Shown: one piece after another, positions 17,052-25,778 of the stretch
Layout: each line of letters opens with the position of its first letter
How positions within the stretch are numbered: the first letter of the stretch is position 1
NCBI GenBank assembly: GCA_022769485.1
Contig: JALEJU010000039.1
Coordinates: forward strand, 1 to 64,000
Source of the DNA: Bacillota bacterium
GTDB lineage: Bacteria; Bacillota; Clostridia; Peptostreptococcales; Anaerovoracaceae
Direction: 5' to 3'
DNA: 64,000 nucleotides
Program-made: the position numbers and the translations under genes
Notes under the pieces: generated by a model
Told to the model about the DNA's origin: nothing
What the model saw: the letters and a program-made list of their open reading frames with translations, nothing else
Database searches by the model: none

Positions 17052-17486
17052 CTACTCTTCTATGATTTCGAAATCGTCTCCCTCGGAAATCGTGCCTCCG
17101 TGAAGCACTTTTGTAAATACGCCTTCTCGGGGCATAATGCAGTCCCCCATAGCCTGGAAAATGGCGCAGCCGTGATGACACTCTTTTCCGATCTGTGTCA
17201 ATTCCAGAACTACATCGTTGCATTTAAATTTTGTACCGATAGGCAGAGATTTAAAATCGTATCCGGATATGATCAGATTTTCTCCGAACGCTCCGTCATC
17301 TACCTTCGCCCCCCGGTCTTTAAATTCCTGGATTTTTTCCCAGCTCAGCAGGCTGACCTGTCTGTGCCATTTCCCTGCGTGCGCATCGTTCTCGATTCCG
17401 AAATCGTCAATAATGTGTACACTGTGTACGTTGGTTTTCTGCGTACCCTTTTCCTCGCTGGTGCACACGGCCATAACTTTTCCCAT
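17052..17486 (-). CDS. MOSC-domain protein
   Basis: A 144-residue stand-alone MOSC domain, the fold of the C-terminal part of molybdenum cofactor sulfurase. Motifs include HAGKWHRQVSLLS, DDGAFGENLIISG, LPIGTKFKCNDVVLELTQIG and CHHGCAIFQAMGDCIMPREG. Small MOSC proteins are thought to carry or transfer activated sulfur or cofactor. ATG at 17486 follows GGAGG and overlaps the end of moaA, so the two are coupled. Confidence 0.92.
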   Translation of the reverse strand: MGKVMAVCTSEEKGTQKTNVHSVHIIDDFGIENDAHAGKWHRQVSLLSWEKIQEFKDRGAKVDDGAFGENLIISGYDFKSLPIGTKFKCNDVVLELTQIGKECHHGCAIFQAMGDCIMPREGVFTKVLHGGTISEGDDFEIIEE

Positions 17487-17491
17487 AGATC

Positions 17492-18463
17492 TCAACCTCC
17501 GATCTGACTCATGATCTTTGTTTCGCTGTCCCCGTCTCCTTCGTCTCCGAAGTGGTGAGACAGCGGTTTTTCATTTATCGCATTTGCAATTAACTCTTTC
17601 AGTTCCGCATCCGTACCTCCTGCCCGCAGACAGGCTTTTAAATTTACACCGCTGTCGTATTGCAGACAGGTTTTCAGATACCCCTCCGCCGTCATGCGAA
17701 CCCGGTTGCAGGTTTGACAGAATTTATGGCTGACCGCGCTGATAAAGCCGATCTTCCCTTTAAAGCCCGGTATGCTGTAATACTCCGCCGGGCCGTTTCC
17801 CAGCGAAACATCCGCTGCCGTCAGCGGCCCGAACCGTTCTTCCAACAGCTCTATAATCGCGTCACGGCTGATAAAGGAAAATTCCTTCCCGAACCCGATG
17901 GGCATCATCTCGATAAAGCGGACATGGATATTGTAATTCCTTGCAAACTCGGCCACATCATATAATTTCTGCTCTGCCGTCATAGGAACGCAGTTGATTT
18001 TCAAAGGAATTTTTCCAAACTCCGCCGCCATCTTAATATTGGCCATGACTTCATCGAACTTATCCCGCCGTGTAAGCCTCTTGTAAAGCGCCGGATCCGC
18101 AGTATCAATGCTGATATTTATGGCATCCAACCCCGCTTCGTATAAGGGAAGCAGATGCTCGTCCAATTCCACCGCGTTGGTAGTTAATGTAACCTGTTCC
18201 ACTCCCTGCACGGCTTTTAAGTCCCTCACCAGATCATCCACGCCTATCCTGCACAGAGGTTCTCCGCCGGTAAGCTTGATTTTTTTTATTCCTAAAGATG
18301 CAAAGATACCGCACAGCCGAATGATTTCGTCAAACGTCAAAATTTCTTTATGGGATGTCATCTGCACGCCCGTCTCCGGCATGCAGTACACACAGCGAAG
18401 GTTGCAGCGATCTGTAATGGATATTCTGATGTAATCTATATTTCTTCCGGTTCCGTCAATCAT
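17492..18463 (-). CDS. moaA: GTP 3',8-cyclase MoaA
   Basis: Radical SAM enzyme that with MoaC turns GTP into cyclic pyranopterin phosphate. The 323 residues carry the SAM cluster motif CNLRCVYC, LTGGEPL, a C-terminal cluster in KFCQTCNRVRMTAEG with a later Cys in YLKTCLQ, and the conserved C-terminal Gly-Gly (SQIGG). It overlaps moaC by four bases and the MOSC gene slightly, indicating tight coupling. Confidence 0.97.
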   Translation of the reverse strand: MIDGTGRNIDYIRISITDRCNLRCVYCMPETGVQMTSHKEILTFDEIIRLCGIFASLGIKKIKLTGGEPLCRIGVDDLVRDLKAVQGVEQVTLTTNAVELDEHLLPLYEAGLDAINISIDTADPALYKRLTRRDKFDEVMANIKMAAEFGKIPLKINCVPMTAEQKLYDVAEFARNYNIHVRFIEMMPIGFGKEFSFISRDAIIELLEERFGPLTAADVSLGNGPAEYYSIPGFKGKIGFISAVSHKFCQTCNRVRMTAEGYLKTCLQYDSGVNLKACLRAGGTDAELKELIANAINEKPLSHHFGDEGDGDSETKIMSQIGG

Positions 18464-18954
18464 TCGCTCGCGTTCTCCCCGAATTTAAAATCACCGCTTT
18501 TTCCGCCGGTTTTGCTGACAAGATGCACATCGGTTAAAACCATCTCCTTACTGACTGCTTTGCACATATCGTATATAGTCAGCAGCGTAACCGTTGCCCC
18601 CGTTAAGGCTTCCATTTCCACACCGGTTTTCCCGTCGCACTTTACCGTGCAGTATGTGCGGATCAAGCAGTTTTCGCTTTCAATCTCAAAATCCACCGTA
18701 CATTTGTTGATCAGAAGCGTATGGCACATGGGTATCAAAGACGCGGTCTGTTTTACCGCCATAATTCCCGCCACTCTGGCAACGCCTAAAACATCGCCTT
18801 TTTTCATAGTATTACCGCGGATTGCCGAAATAATATCTTCATTGACGATAATAGCGCCTGTAGCCACTGCGGTTCTGGAGGTCTCGTCTTTTCCGGAAAC
18901 ATCCACCATAATGGCGTTCCCCCGTTCATCAAAATGAGTAAATTCTTTTTCCAT
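18460..18954 (-). CDS. moaC: Cyclic pyranopterin monophosphate synthase MoaC
   Basis: Partner of MoaA in the first step of pterin cofactor synthesis. The 164 residues show MVDVSGKDETSRTAVATGAI, RVAGIMAVKQTASLIPMCHT, and GVEMEALTGATVTLLTIYDM with TGGKSG near the end. Start is ATG at 18954 behind GAGGGAA; a longer frame runs into the riboswitch terminator and is not credible. It is the first gene after the Moco-like leader. Confidence 0.97.
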   Translation of the reverse strand: MEKEFTHFDERGNAIMVDVSGKDETSRTAVATGAIIVNEDIISAIRGNTMKKGDVLGVARVAGIMAVKQTASLIPMCHTLLINKCTVDFEIESENCLIRTYCTVKCDGKTGVEMEALTGATVTLLTIYDMCKAVSKEMVLTDVHLVSKTGGKSGDFKFGENASE

Positions 18955-18991
18955 ATATTCCCTCTTCAATAAAAGGATCGCTTTTTTCTGC

Positions 18992-19144
18992 AAAAAAGCC
19001 TTTCTCGTATTTTTCAATACAAGAAAGGCCTTCCAACTACACCTGCTATGACATCCTTTCCAAAATGGGAGGCGCATCCGTTTCCGAACGCACCCATCGG
19101 CCGCGTTTCATAGTCAAAACCTTGGAATACACGGCTCGGATTAT
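18992..19144 (-). ncRNA. Moco-riboswitch-like leader with terminator, upstream of moaC
   Basis: A structured RNA of about 150 bases read on the minus strand from TAATCCGAG (19144) through CTATGAAACGC, ATGGGTGC, GGAAACG, GCGCCTCCCA and TTGGAAAGGATG, then an intrinsic terminator (GCCTTTCT pairing with AGAAAGGC at 19029-18998, followed by six T). The same order of blocks occurs at 33136-33284. Position before moaC-moaA and this architecture match the molybdenum-cofactor RNA motif, where cofactor binding shuts off expression. The family call is from memory of the motif. Confidence 0.75.
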
Positions 19145-19191
19145 CTCTTTGCCTACACTTATAGTAACATATTTCCCGAGAAAAGCAAAGT

Positions 19192-19701
19192 TTATTTCTG
19201 CGCTTGCCCGGCGGTTTTATTCGTATGCGAGAATGCAAGTTCCGTTATCATTCCGATCAAAATTCCGGTAACCGTGCCCGCCGCAATCAAAACCGGCAGA
19301 TAGCCTAACAAGCTGACCGTTTCCACGACCAGCACGGCTGCAATAAGCTGCCCGATGTTATGAAATACGCCCCCTGCCGCACTGACGCCGATTGTGCTGA
19401 ACAAGCCGGTTCGCTGAAGTGCGCCCATAACCGCCAGGCTCAAAAGAGCTCCCGCCAAACTGTAAAGCGCCATGGTCATATTGGCAAACAACGCTGACAC
19501 CAACAAGATGCGGAGGCAGCTGATCAGCAAAGCAAAACGAAACCCCAAAGAATACAGCGCAAATACAATCACCACATTAGCCAGCCCCAGCTTTATTCCC
19601 GGAATCCCGAAAGAAAAGGGAATCAGCGCCTCCACATAGGAAAAAACAGCAGCCAACGCAGTGAGAACCGCGCATAAAACGATTTTCTCAGTTCGCAACA
19701 T
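19192..19701 (-). CDS. Gx-transporter-family membrane protein
   Basis: A 169-residue integral membrane protein with about five hydrophobic segments, similar to the Gx transporter/heptaprenyl-diphosphate-synthase component I family (SYVEALIPFSFGIPGIKLGL, ANVVIVFALYSLG). Such proteins are commonly encoded next to NusG-domain-II and ApbE proteins in extracytoplasmic flavin loci, as here; their cargo is not known to me. ATG at 19701 overlaps the end of the preceding gene and follows GGGAG. Confidence 0.85.
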   Translation of the reverse strand: MLRTEKIVLCAVLTALAAVFSYVEALIPFSFGIPGIKLGLANVVIVFALYSLGFRFALLISCLRILLVSALFANMTMALYSLAGALLSLAVMGALQRTGLFSTIGVSAAGGVFHNIGQLIAAVLVVETVSLLGYLPVLIAAGTVTGILIGMITELAFSHTNKTAGQAQK

Positions 19702-20086
19702 CATCCAGCTCCCAGGCTTCCCCGCCTTCAATCGTAATGACCAGCTGATTAGGCAGGCAGACAATGGATTCCTTCGACTTGCCGATAGGCTTATGCTCTA
19801 CGCAGTATTGGTCGGGGCAGTCCGCATAAGAGATAAAAGCCTGTCCGTCTTTTATACGCAGCACATTTTCTCCGTTGGCGCTTTGAATCCGAATTTCCCG
19901 GTCTTCTCTTAAGGGATACCGCTCCGCCGGCTCGTCTTCACTGCAGACCCGAACGTAAGCGCCCAAAGCGGAATCGCCGAAATAGGCAATCGTCCAAAAC
20001 AAAGATCCGGCAAACAGCAGTATAATCCCCGCAAAAATCAGAACATCAAATTTTGTCAGCTTCCATCTGCTCCTTTGTTTACTCAT
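19688..20086 (-). CDS. NusG-domain-II membrane-anchored protein
   Basis: A 132-residue protein with one N-terminal membrane helix (about residues 13-35) and an extracytoplasmic NusG-domain-II-like beta fold. Conserved cysteines C90 and C95 in CPDQYC and C110 in SIVCLPNQLVI fit the family, which is tied to Gx transporters and ApbE. Function is not established; a redox or structural role at the membrane surface is inferred. It overlaps apbE and the Gx gene. Confidence 0.85.
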   Translation of the reverse strand: MSKQRSRWKLTKFDVLIFAGIILLFAGSLFWTIAYFGDSALGAYVRVCSEDEPAERYPLREDREIRIQSANGENVLRIKDGQAFISYADCPDQYCVEHKPIGKSKESIVCLPNQLVITIEGGEAWELDDVAN

Positions 20087-21131
20087 ATGCCGTCCATTTT
20101 TCCTTTAATCCGTCGGTCATGGTAATAGTTCCGTCCGCATCTACCAGCAGGGCCTCCGCCCCCTCTATTGATTTTACAAGCTCCAGCCCTTTTTCTGCGC
20201 CTAAAAGAAAAACAGAAGTAGAAAGGGCGTCCCCGTCAATTCCCTTCTCCGTTAAAACAGTCACCGCCGAAAGACCCGCTTCCGCCGGTGCGCCGCTGTC
20301 CGGATCCAGAATGTGGTGATAGCGGACACCGTCCTGCTCAAAATACCGTTCGTAATTTCCGGAAGAAATTAAGCTTACGTCCTCCAGTTCTATCATTCCT
20401 ATGATTTCGCCGGTTTCTCCGAAAGGATCCTGAACGCCTATTTTAAAAGGTGTTCCATCCGGTTTGCCCCCGATGACGGCCACATTGCCGCCCAGATTAA
20501 TAACCGCATGCTCTACGCCCTCGCGCTTGAGCAGATCCTTTACCCGATCCGAAACATAGCCCTTCGCAATGGCTCCCAGATTCAGCGCCATCCCGTCACG
20601 CCGTAAAAAAACCCGATTCCCGCTGATGGTTAAGTCCTCATATCCCACCAGAGCTTTTGCCGCTTCCCGCTCCTCAGCCTTCGGTACATAACCGGTGCCG
20701 TCGTGAATGTTCCAGAGAGAAATCAAGGGTCCTATAGTGATATCGAACTTTCCTCCGCTCTTTTCCGCATACGCCTGTGCGGTTTTCACTACCTCAAGCG
20801 TCTCTTCCGATACCGCGGCAGGCTGCTTTCCCGCACCTGCTGAAATTGCCGCCGCTTCGCTGTCTTCCAGTTCCACACTTAAAAGCTGCTCCAGGCGCTG
20901 AATTTCCGCAAAGGCTTTTTGGATCGTCTCCTCCTCACTCCAATCGTAAAGAGTGATGGTGACCGCAGTATCCAGAAAAAAACCGGTATCGCTTACACTG
21001 CTCCCGTTCTGCTCTGCTTTTACATTCTCATCTGTTTTTCCGCAGCCGCTGCATGTCAGAATGCAGAGAACCGCAAGAAAAAAACAAAATACACCTATTT
21101 TCTTTCCTAAAAAAAGTTTGCTTTCATTCAT
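20079..21131 (-). CDS. apbE: FAD:protein FMN transferase (ApbE)
   Basis: Attaches FMN from FAD to a Thr or Ser in exported acceptor proteins. The 350 residues start with a hydrophobic export signal and a likely lipobox ending CSGC, then show DTAVTITLYD, GGKFDITIGPL, LNLGAIAKGYVSDRV, NLGGNVAVIGG, HHILDPDSG and DGDALSTSVFLLG, the metal- and FAD-binding features of the family. ATG at 21131 lies two bases after the ecfT stop. Candidate acceptors in the locus are the FMN-binding lipoprotein (34629) and the DSITGAT site of the giant protein. Confidence 0.96.
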   Translation of the reverse strand: MNESKLFLGKKIGVFCFFLAVLCILTCSGCGKTDENVKAEQNGSSVSDTGFFLDTAVTITLYDWSEEETIQKAFAEIQRLEQLLSVELEDSEAAAISAGAGKQPAAVSEETLEVVKTAQAYAEKSGGKFDITIGPLISLWNIHDGTGYVPKAEEREAAKALVGYEDLTISGNRVFLRRDGMALNLGAIAKGYVSDRVKDLLKREGVEHAVINLGGNVAVIGGKPDGTPFKIGVQDPFGETGEIIGMIELEDVSLISSGNYERYFEQDGVRYHHILDPDSGAPAEAGLSAVTVLTEKGIDGDALSTSVFLLGAEKGLELVKSIEGAEALLVDADGTITMTDGLKEKWTAYE

Positions 21132-21133
21132 TT

Positions 21134-21874
21134 TTAAATACCCAAACCATAGCAAGCAAAAACCGCCGCCGTGCCCATCACAGTCAGAGCCATAACCGCA
21201 TAGTCGCCGCCCCTCAGTTTCAGCGTTAAATAGCTTGTCCGCTGATCATAAGCCCGAAATCCGCGCATTTCCATAATCACAGCCATATCCTTCGCCTTTG
21301 CTATCATACCTGTAACAGCCGGCATCAACAAGGAAACGTACATATGGATGCGCTTCCCTCTGGGCACTCGTTTCAAATCCACGCCCCGAAGCTGGATGCT
21401 GATTACACTGCTGCGCAGCTCCTGTCCAAACAAAGGAATAAACCGAACGGCCAAAGCGCACATAAATGCGATCTCGTAAGGCAGCCGCCATTGGATCAAC
21501 GCCTGTATGGTATTTCGGCTGTCCTCCGTAGCAATCAATACCGCTGCGATCATAACCGCTGAAATTCGCAGCAGAAACAGCGCCCCTAAAAGTATGCCCT
21601 CTAAGCTGATAAGCTTTACAGATCCAATCTGCACAAGCGCATGCTCTCCTGCTGTGAAAATGCTTTGAATTACCGCAATAGAAAAGAATAACAGAAAAAT
21701 TCCTTTCATTTTTTTCAAAGCATTCCGCAGATAATCTGCACCGCAGAGAAGCATCACCAGTAAAACCGAAACCAGCAGAGCCGCTGATAAATACCGCAAA
21801 TCATTACAGAACAAAGCAATAAGGGAAATGGCCAGAATCATAACCAGTTTCGTGCGGGGATCAAATTTTCTCAA
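21134..21874 (-). CDS. ecfT: Energy-coupling factor transporter transmembrane protein EcfT
   Basis: The 246-residue membrane scaffold of an ECF importer. DPRTKLVMILAIS opens the chain as in the family, four to five hydrophobic segments follow, and the coupling helix region with IQLRGVD and MEMRGFR (the two A-R-G-like motifs that contact the ATPases) is present. Start is TTG at 21874 behind GGAGGAGGGG, overlapping the ecfA gene by 14 bases. Confidence 0.94.
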   Translation of the reverse strand: MRKFDPRTKLVMILAISLIALFCNDLRYLSAALLVSVLLVMLLCGADYLRNALKKMKGIFLLFFSIAVIQSIFTAGEHALVQIGSVKLISLEGILLGALFLLRISAVMIAAVLIATEDSRNTIQALIQWRLPYEIAFMCALAVRFIPLFGQELRSSVISIQLRGVDLKRVPRGKRIHMYVSLLMPAVTGMIAKAKDMAVIMEMRGFRAYDQRTSYLTLKLRGGDYAVMALTVMGTAAVFACYGLGI

Positions 21875-22529
21875 TCAGCTTCCCCTCCTCCACTAAAATC
21901 GTCTCATCGGCCAGCTCCTGTTCAAACGCTTCGTCATGGCTTACTATAAGCATACCGATTTGTTTTTCATTCCGCAAGTTTTTCAGGAGTTCCACGAGAT
22001 TTTTCCTTGCTTTTTCATCTAAATTTTTAGAGGGTTCGTCCAGCATAAGATACTCCGCTCCCTGGGATAAAATAACAGCCAGCGCCAGGCGCTGTTTTTC
22101 TCCGCCGCTCAGGCGATATACGGAGGCCTTTTTCAGATGGCTTAATCCAAAGCATTCCAGCCATACTTCCGCTTTTTTCTCCGATTCGGCTTTTGACAAA
22201 CCTTTCAGTTCATCCACAAATGTCATCTCCTGAAAAACCGTTTCCATAAAAAGCTGCACTTGTGGATTCTGCCAGAGGTAGCCCAGCTTTTCTCCTATCT
22301 GCCCCAAACTCATGCGCTTCGTATCGCAGCCGTCGATTCGGATGCTTCCCTGACTGGGCTTAAAAATTCCCGCCAAAAGCTTCATCCAGGTACTCTTTCC
22401 GCTGCCGTTCTTTCCTTTCAAAAAAACGATTTTCCCCCGTTCCAGGCGCAGAGTCCCGGGGACGAGAGAAAATCCTTTTTTTCCGTAACTGTAAGACGCA
22501 TCCAGCGCCTCAATATATACGCTGCTCAA
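21861..22529 (-). CDS. ecfA: ECF transporter ATPase
   Basis: A 222-residue ABC ATPase with Walker A GKNGSGKST, Q-loop YLWQNPQVQLF, signature RLSGGEKQRLALA, Walker B YLMLDEPSKNLD and switch His in LIVSHDEAF. Pairs with the ATPase encoded just upstream and with EcfT. Start is TTG six bases behind AAAGGAG and overlaps the previous gene. Confidence 0.92.
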   Translation of the reverse strand: MSSVYIEALDASYSYGKKGFSLVPGTLRLERGKIVFLKGKNGSGKSTWMKLLAGIFKPSQGSIRIDGCDTKRMSLGQIGEKLGYLWQNPQVQLFMETVFQEMTFVDELKGLSKAESEKKAEVWLECFGLSHLKKASVYRLSGGEKQRLALAVILSQGAEYLMLDEPSKNLDEKARKNLVELLKNLRNEKQIGMLIVSHDEAFEQELADETILVEEGKLIEKI

Positions 22530-23208
22530 GGAACGCTCCTTTCTTCATACGAAAAATACGGTCGGCTGTCTTCAGATTCTCTTCCGAATGGTCGATCATC
22601 ATAATTCCGCAGCCTTCGTCCCGAAGACGCAGAATTGCGTTGGCAACTGCCGTTCGCCCTTCTCCATCCAGCTGCGAAAAAGCTTCGTCAAACAAAAGGA
22701 CGTCCGGTTTCATAGCCAGCACCGAAGCAATTGCGGCCATCTGCTTCTGCCCGCCGGAAAGGGAAGAAACCTTTTTATACAGAAGAGGTTCCACCGGCAG
22801 CAGGTCACATACAAAAGCAAGCCTCTCTTCCATCTCCGTTTTCGGCACACAGAGATTTTCCGGTCCGAAAACGATGTCTTCTAAAACATTGTCGGAAAAC
22901 AGCTGTTGATCGGGGTTTTGAAAAACCATTCCCAAATAGGCGGAAGTCCGGGCTAAAGATAATTCCTCCAACGGCTTTCCCTTCAGGAGAATCTTCCCCC
23001 GGTAATTCCCTTTAAAGACCTTTGGAATGATTCCGGAAAGGCAGTAAAAAAGCGTAGTTTTCCCGCATCCGGAGGCTCCCGTAAAGCCTGCGATTTCGCC
23101 TCCTGTCAACGAGAAATTAAAATCCTCTAAAATCGGCGTTTCCGCTTTATAAGCGAAAGACAGATTTTTAACCTCCAGAAGAAGTTCTCCGCAGCTCTGT
23201 TCCGTCAT
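22510..23208 (-). CDS. ecfA: ECF transporter ATPase
   Basis: A 232-residue ABC ATPase with Walker A GASGCGKTT, Q-loop MVFQNPDQQLFS, signature SLSGGQKQMAAIA, Walker B VLLFDEAFSQLD and switch His in MMIDHSEENL. The Q-loop with its NPDQQLF is typical of ECF ATPases. ATG at 23208 (behind GAGAGGG) is preferred to one 15 bases earlier. Confidence 0.92.
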   Translation of the reverse strand: MTEQSCGELLLEVKNLSFAYKAETPILEDFNFSLTGGEIAGFTGASGCGKTTLFYCLSGIIPKVFKGNYRGKILLKGKPLEELSLARTSAYLGMVFQNPDQQLFSDNVLEDIVFGPENLCVPKTEMEERLAFVCDLLPVEPLLYKKVSSLSGGQKQMAAIASVLAMKPDVLLFDEAFSQLDGEGRTAVANAILRLRDEGCGIMMIDHSEENLKTADRIFRMKKGAFLEQRIY

Positions 23209-23735
23209 TCTGCCCTCTCCCATTCAACTTCCGATAAAAACTTACACCATCTCTGGCTGAATGCATCGCTTAATAGAATAACCTGATACGGGCCTTCGCC
23301 GCCTTCTGCCCTCGGCTGCATTTCCCGGCCGTCTTTTTCGTAAACGATATAAATATGTCCTTGCTCCTGCAGTTCTTTCGCTTCTATTGTCACCAAATAG
23401 GTATCCGCTCCCTTAAAATACAGCCGATCCCCGCCTTTTACCTCCATGCCCGCAGATTTCAGAAAATCGTGGATTTCCACACCTTTATAAACTGCAGGTT
23501 CGGGCTTCATGCCGTGGCTTCGAACGGTGGTTTCGAAGGTCTCTGCCGGAAGGGCTTTTATCGTATCTTCATTCAAAACACAAAGGGTCTCCCCCGCAGA
23601 AGTAACCGTAATCGTCCTGCTTTTCTGCGCAGCCTTTCCGGCCTCCATAACGTCCCGGTTTAAAAACAGAGCCCCTCCGATAATAACCGCAAATATTGCC
23701 AGCAAAATTATTATGATCTTGGTTTGTCTATTCAT
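23205..23735 (-). CDS. Membrane-anchored single-domain protein resembling the SUOX molybdopterin-binding fold
   Basis: A 176-residue protein with one N-terminal membrane segment (residues about 7-25) and one extracytoplasmic domain. By eye it follows the sulfite-oxidase-type plan: DTIKALPAETFETTVRSHG, AVYKGVEIHDFLKSAGMEV, DTYLVTIEAKEL, GPYQVILLSD and a closing FLSEVEWER strand. The metal-ligating Cys of true sulfite oxidases is not seen at the expected place. It overlaps the S-component and ecfA genes, so it is made together with the ECF transporter. Function unknown. Confidence 0.7.
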   Translation of the reverse strand: MNRQTKIIIILLAIFAVIIGGALFLNRDVMEAGKAAQKSRTITVTSAGETLCVLNEDTIKALPAETFETTVRSHGMKPEPAVYKGVEIHDFLKSAGMEVKGGDRLYFKGADTYLVTIEAKELQEQGHIYIVYEKDGREMQPRAEGGEGPYQVILLSDAFSQRWCKFLSEVEWERAE

Positions 23736-24279
23736 CGTTCTCTAATTGCTTTCTTACACGTTTCAGAATATTCCAGCTGATAATCCCGCCGATTCCTCCG
23801 GAAAAAGCAGCTAATGCCAGGGATAAAAGCAGCGGAACCGCAGGGAGGCGGAAAAAGATCACATTCACAAGAAACGCTCCCGTCAGGTTCGCCGCAATGC
23901 AGCCGAAAAAGCAGCACCACAGGCAGCAGCCCCGATGGCGCATAATGAGCCATAAAATATCAACCACAACCCCCGGCAGCGTGTAGGTAAGAAAGCTGGC
24001 CGCGCCATGGGTTCCGTATACGCCGCTGATTACTACCAGAATCGCCTGAACAAAACAGATCAGCGTTGCCGCCCCTCTTTTCTGCACAATTCCCGCTCCC
24101 AATATGATAAAGAGCATATACAGCCCTCCGGCAAAGGAACCGCCGGGAATCATAAAGGGGCCCGTAATTAAATGGGATAAGGAAGACAGAACCGGTTTTA
24201 CGGCAATTCCGATGGCTGCGGAAAATGCAATAATCAACAAATCGAAAACACTGAACTGCGCTAAAAATTTTCTTTTCAT
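23728..24279 (-). CDS. ECF transporter substrate-binding (S) component, YkoE-like
   Basis: A 183-residue membrane protein with about six hydrophobic segments (SVFDLLIIAFSAAIGIAVKP, FMIPGGSFAGGLYMLF, GGIGGIISWNIL). It resembles the YkoE-like S components, some of which serve thiamine precursors. The gene heads the set S-component/small SUOX-like protein/EcfA/EcfA/EcfT/ApbE. In Listeria an ECF transporter supplies flavin to the ApbE-type enzyme outside the cell; a similar flavin role here is inference, and thiamine precursor or another cofactor remains possible. Confidence 0.75.
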   Translation of the reverse strand: MKRKFLAQFSVFDLLIIAFSAAIGIAVKPVLSSLSHLITGPFMIPGGSFAGGLYMLFIILGAGIVQKRGAATLICFVQAILVVISGVYGTHGAASFLTYTLPGVVVDILWLIMRHRGCCLWCCFFGCIAANLTGAFLVNVIFFRLPAVPLLLSLALAAFSGGIGGIISWNILKRVRKQLENDE

Positions 24280-24294
24280 ACTGCCTTTCCGTCT

Positions 24295-25680
24295 CTAAAT
24301 TGCTTTCTGCATCTGTGCAATCACGCTGGCGGCTTCTGCCCGATTTGCAGTGTTCGTGCCCGCAAATACAAGCTTGCCGTTTTTTATAAGCGCTACATGA
24401 CCGTGTTCCAGTATACCCTTTTCTTCTGCAAAAGCCACATATTTTTTGGCCCAGGGGGAAGTTGCGGAAGAGGAATCCAGAACAGACAGATCCGCTCGGT
24501 CAATCTCTCCGGCTTTCGCCGCCGCACAAGCTGCGATTTTTACCATTTCTTCTTTTTTCAGCGTCTGAGAAGGACGGAAGGTGCCGTTTGTATAGCCGTC
24601 GATCAATCCCAGTTCAGCCGCTTTCAATACGTAAGGCGTATACCATTCTCCCGCCTTTATATCGCTGAAACGGGCTTGATAATCCGCAGCGGGTTCATAG
24701 CCTAATGCCAATACGACCATTTTGGCAAACTGCGCTCTGGTCAGCTGACCTTCGGGCGCAAACCTGCCGTTTCCCATGCCGTTGATCACTTTTTTTGCCG
24801 CCAGCTCCTCAATAGCGCTCTGCGCCCATTCATATCCGTCTAAATCCAGAAAGCTGTCATCGGAAAAGACGACGGAAACAGAAGCCGCCGGACTGTCTGT
24901 TTTCCCAGGACCTACGGCAATGGCCTTGATTTCCGTATTTTTCGTTACCAGAATCGGTTTGTTTAAATCCGGCTGGTAATAAGTAGCGCTGACATTGTAC
25001 AGATTGCTGCTTTGCGAAGGCGCGCTACCGTCAGTGGTATAATATATTTTCACGGAATTAAGAGCCTCATGTACGGGAGTAACCTCTACCCCGTTGGCAG
25101 TAATCTTTTTTGTAAATGTAACGGCCGGCCACGTCTCCGGCTCTTCTGTCATAACTTCGATTTCCGCTACGTCCTGCACAAACCAGGGATACGTCTGCTC
25201 TCCTTTTGTATGCTGACCCATGGTCAGAACCGGACTGCAGCTTTGTAGAGTCCCCATGCTTTCGCTGCTTCTCTGGTAAGCAAGAATCGTCTTTACTTTC
25301 TGCGTTCCGCCGGCAGTAAAGCTGTACTTGTCATCCGCTGTAAGCTGATCGTAGGTAAACGTTTTGTAATATCCGTCCGAAGAGGTTACCCGAATTAAAG
25401 AAGCGTCGCTTTTGACGCCTGCCTGCTGCAGAAGATACTCCAAAGTAACGCCCTTTGCATAAGATATCTTCTCATTCGGCCAGTTATTTTCCGACGAATA
25501 CGCCGCGGAATATACGCCTTCCGTCAGCTTTTGGAGATCTTCCAGCGTATAGGTCATCTCCCTTGTTACTCCGTCCCCCTTAATCGTAACGGAATTGCTT
25601 TCATCTGCAAATGCAAACAGCACCGCAAACGCAAACAGCGCTGCAGCCGCCGCGCAGATTCGTATGGCTCGTTTCTTCAT
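24295..25680 (-). CDS. SLH-anchored surface protein with SUOX-like and chitobiase-C-like domains
   Basis: A 461-residue exported protein. Order: signal peptide to about residue 25; a SUOX-like repeat at 30-177 (YTLEDLQKL, GVTLEYLLQQAGV, VTSSDGYYKTFTYDQL, ILAYQ, PWFVQDVAEIEV); a chitobiase/hexosaminidase C-terminal-like beta domain at about 180-272 (VKIYYTTDGSAPSQSSNLYN, YYQPDL, NTEIKAIAVG); and three SLH repeats at about 278-320, 335-380 and 398-455 that would hold it on the cell wall. It follows the giant protein gene by about 100 bases and shares its architecture. Confidence 0.82.
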   Translation of the reverse strand: MKKRAIRICAAAAALFAFAVLFAFADESNSVTIKGDGVTREMTYTLEDLQKLTEGVYSAAYSSENNWPNEKISYAKGVTLEYLLQQAGVKSDASLIRVTSSDGYYKTFTYDQLTADDKYSFTAGGTQKVKTILAYQRSSESMGTLQSCSPVLTMGQHTKGEQTYPWFVQDVAEIEVMTEEPETWPAVTFTKKITANGVEVTPVHEALNSVKIYYTTDGSAPSQSSNLYNVSATYYQPDLNKPILVTKNTEIKAIAVGPGKTDSPAASVSVVFSDDSFLDLDGYEWAQSAIEELAAKKVINGMGNGRFAPEGQLTRAQFAKMVVLALGYEPAADYQARFSDIKAGEWYTPYVLKAAELGLIDGYTNGTFRPSQTLKKEEMVKIAACAAAKAGEIDRADLSVLDSSSATSPWAKKYVAFAEEKGILEHGHVALIKNGKLVFAGTNTANRAEAASVIAQMQKAI

Positions 25681-25778
25681 CTTCGTCCCCTTTTCCCATT
25701 TCTTGAAACAGACCAGCGGCAGCGCGCAAAATGCGCCCCGCCGCTGTCTTTAAATACATTTTTTCTATATACCGCACA

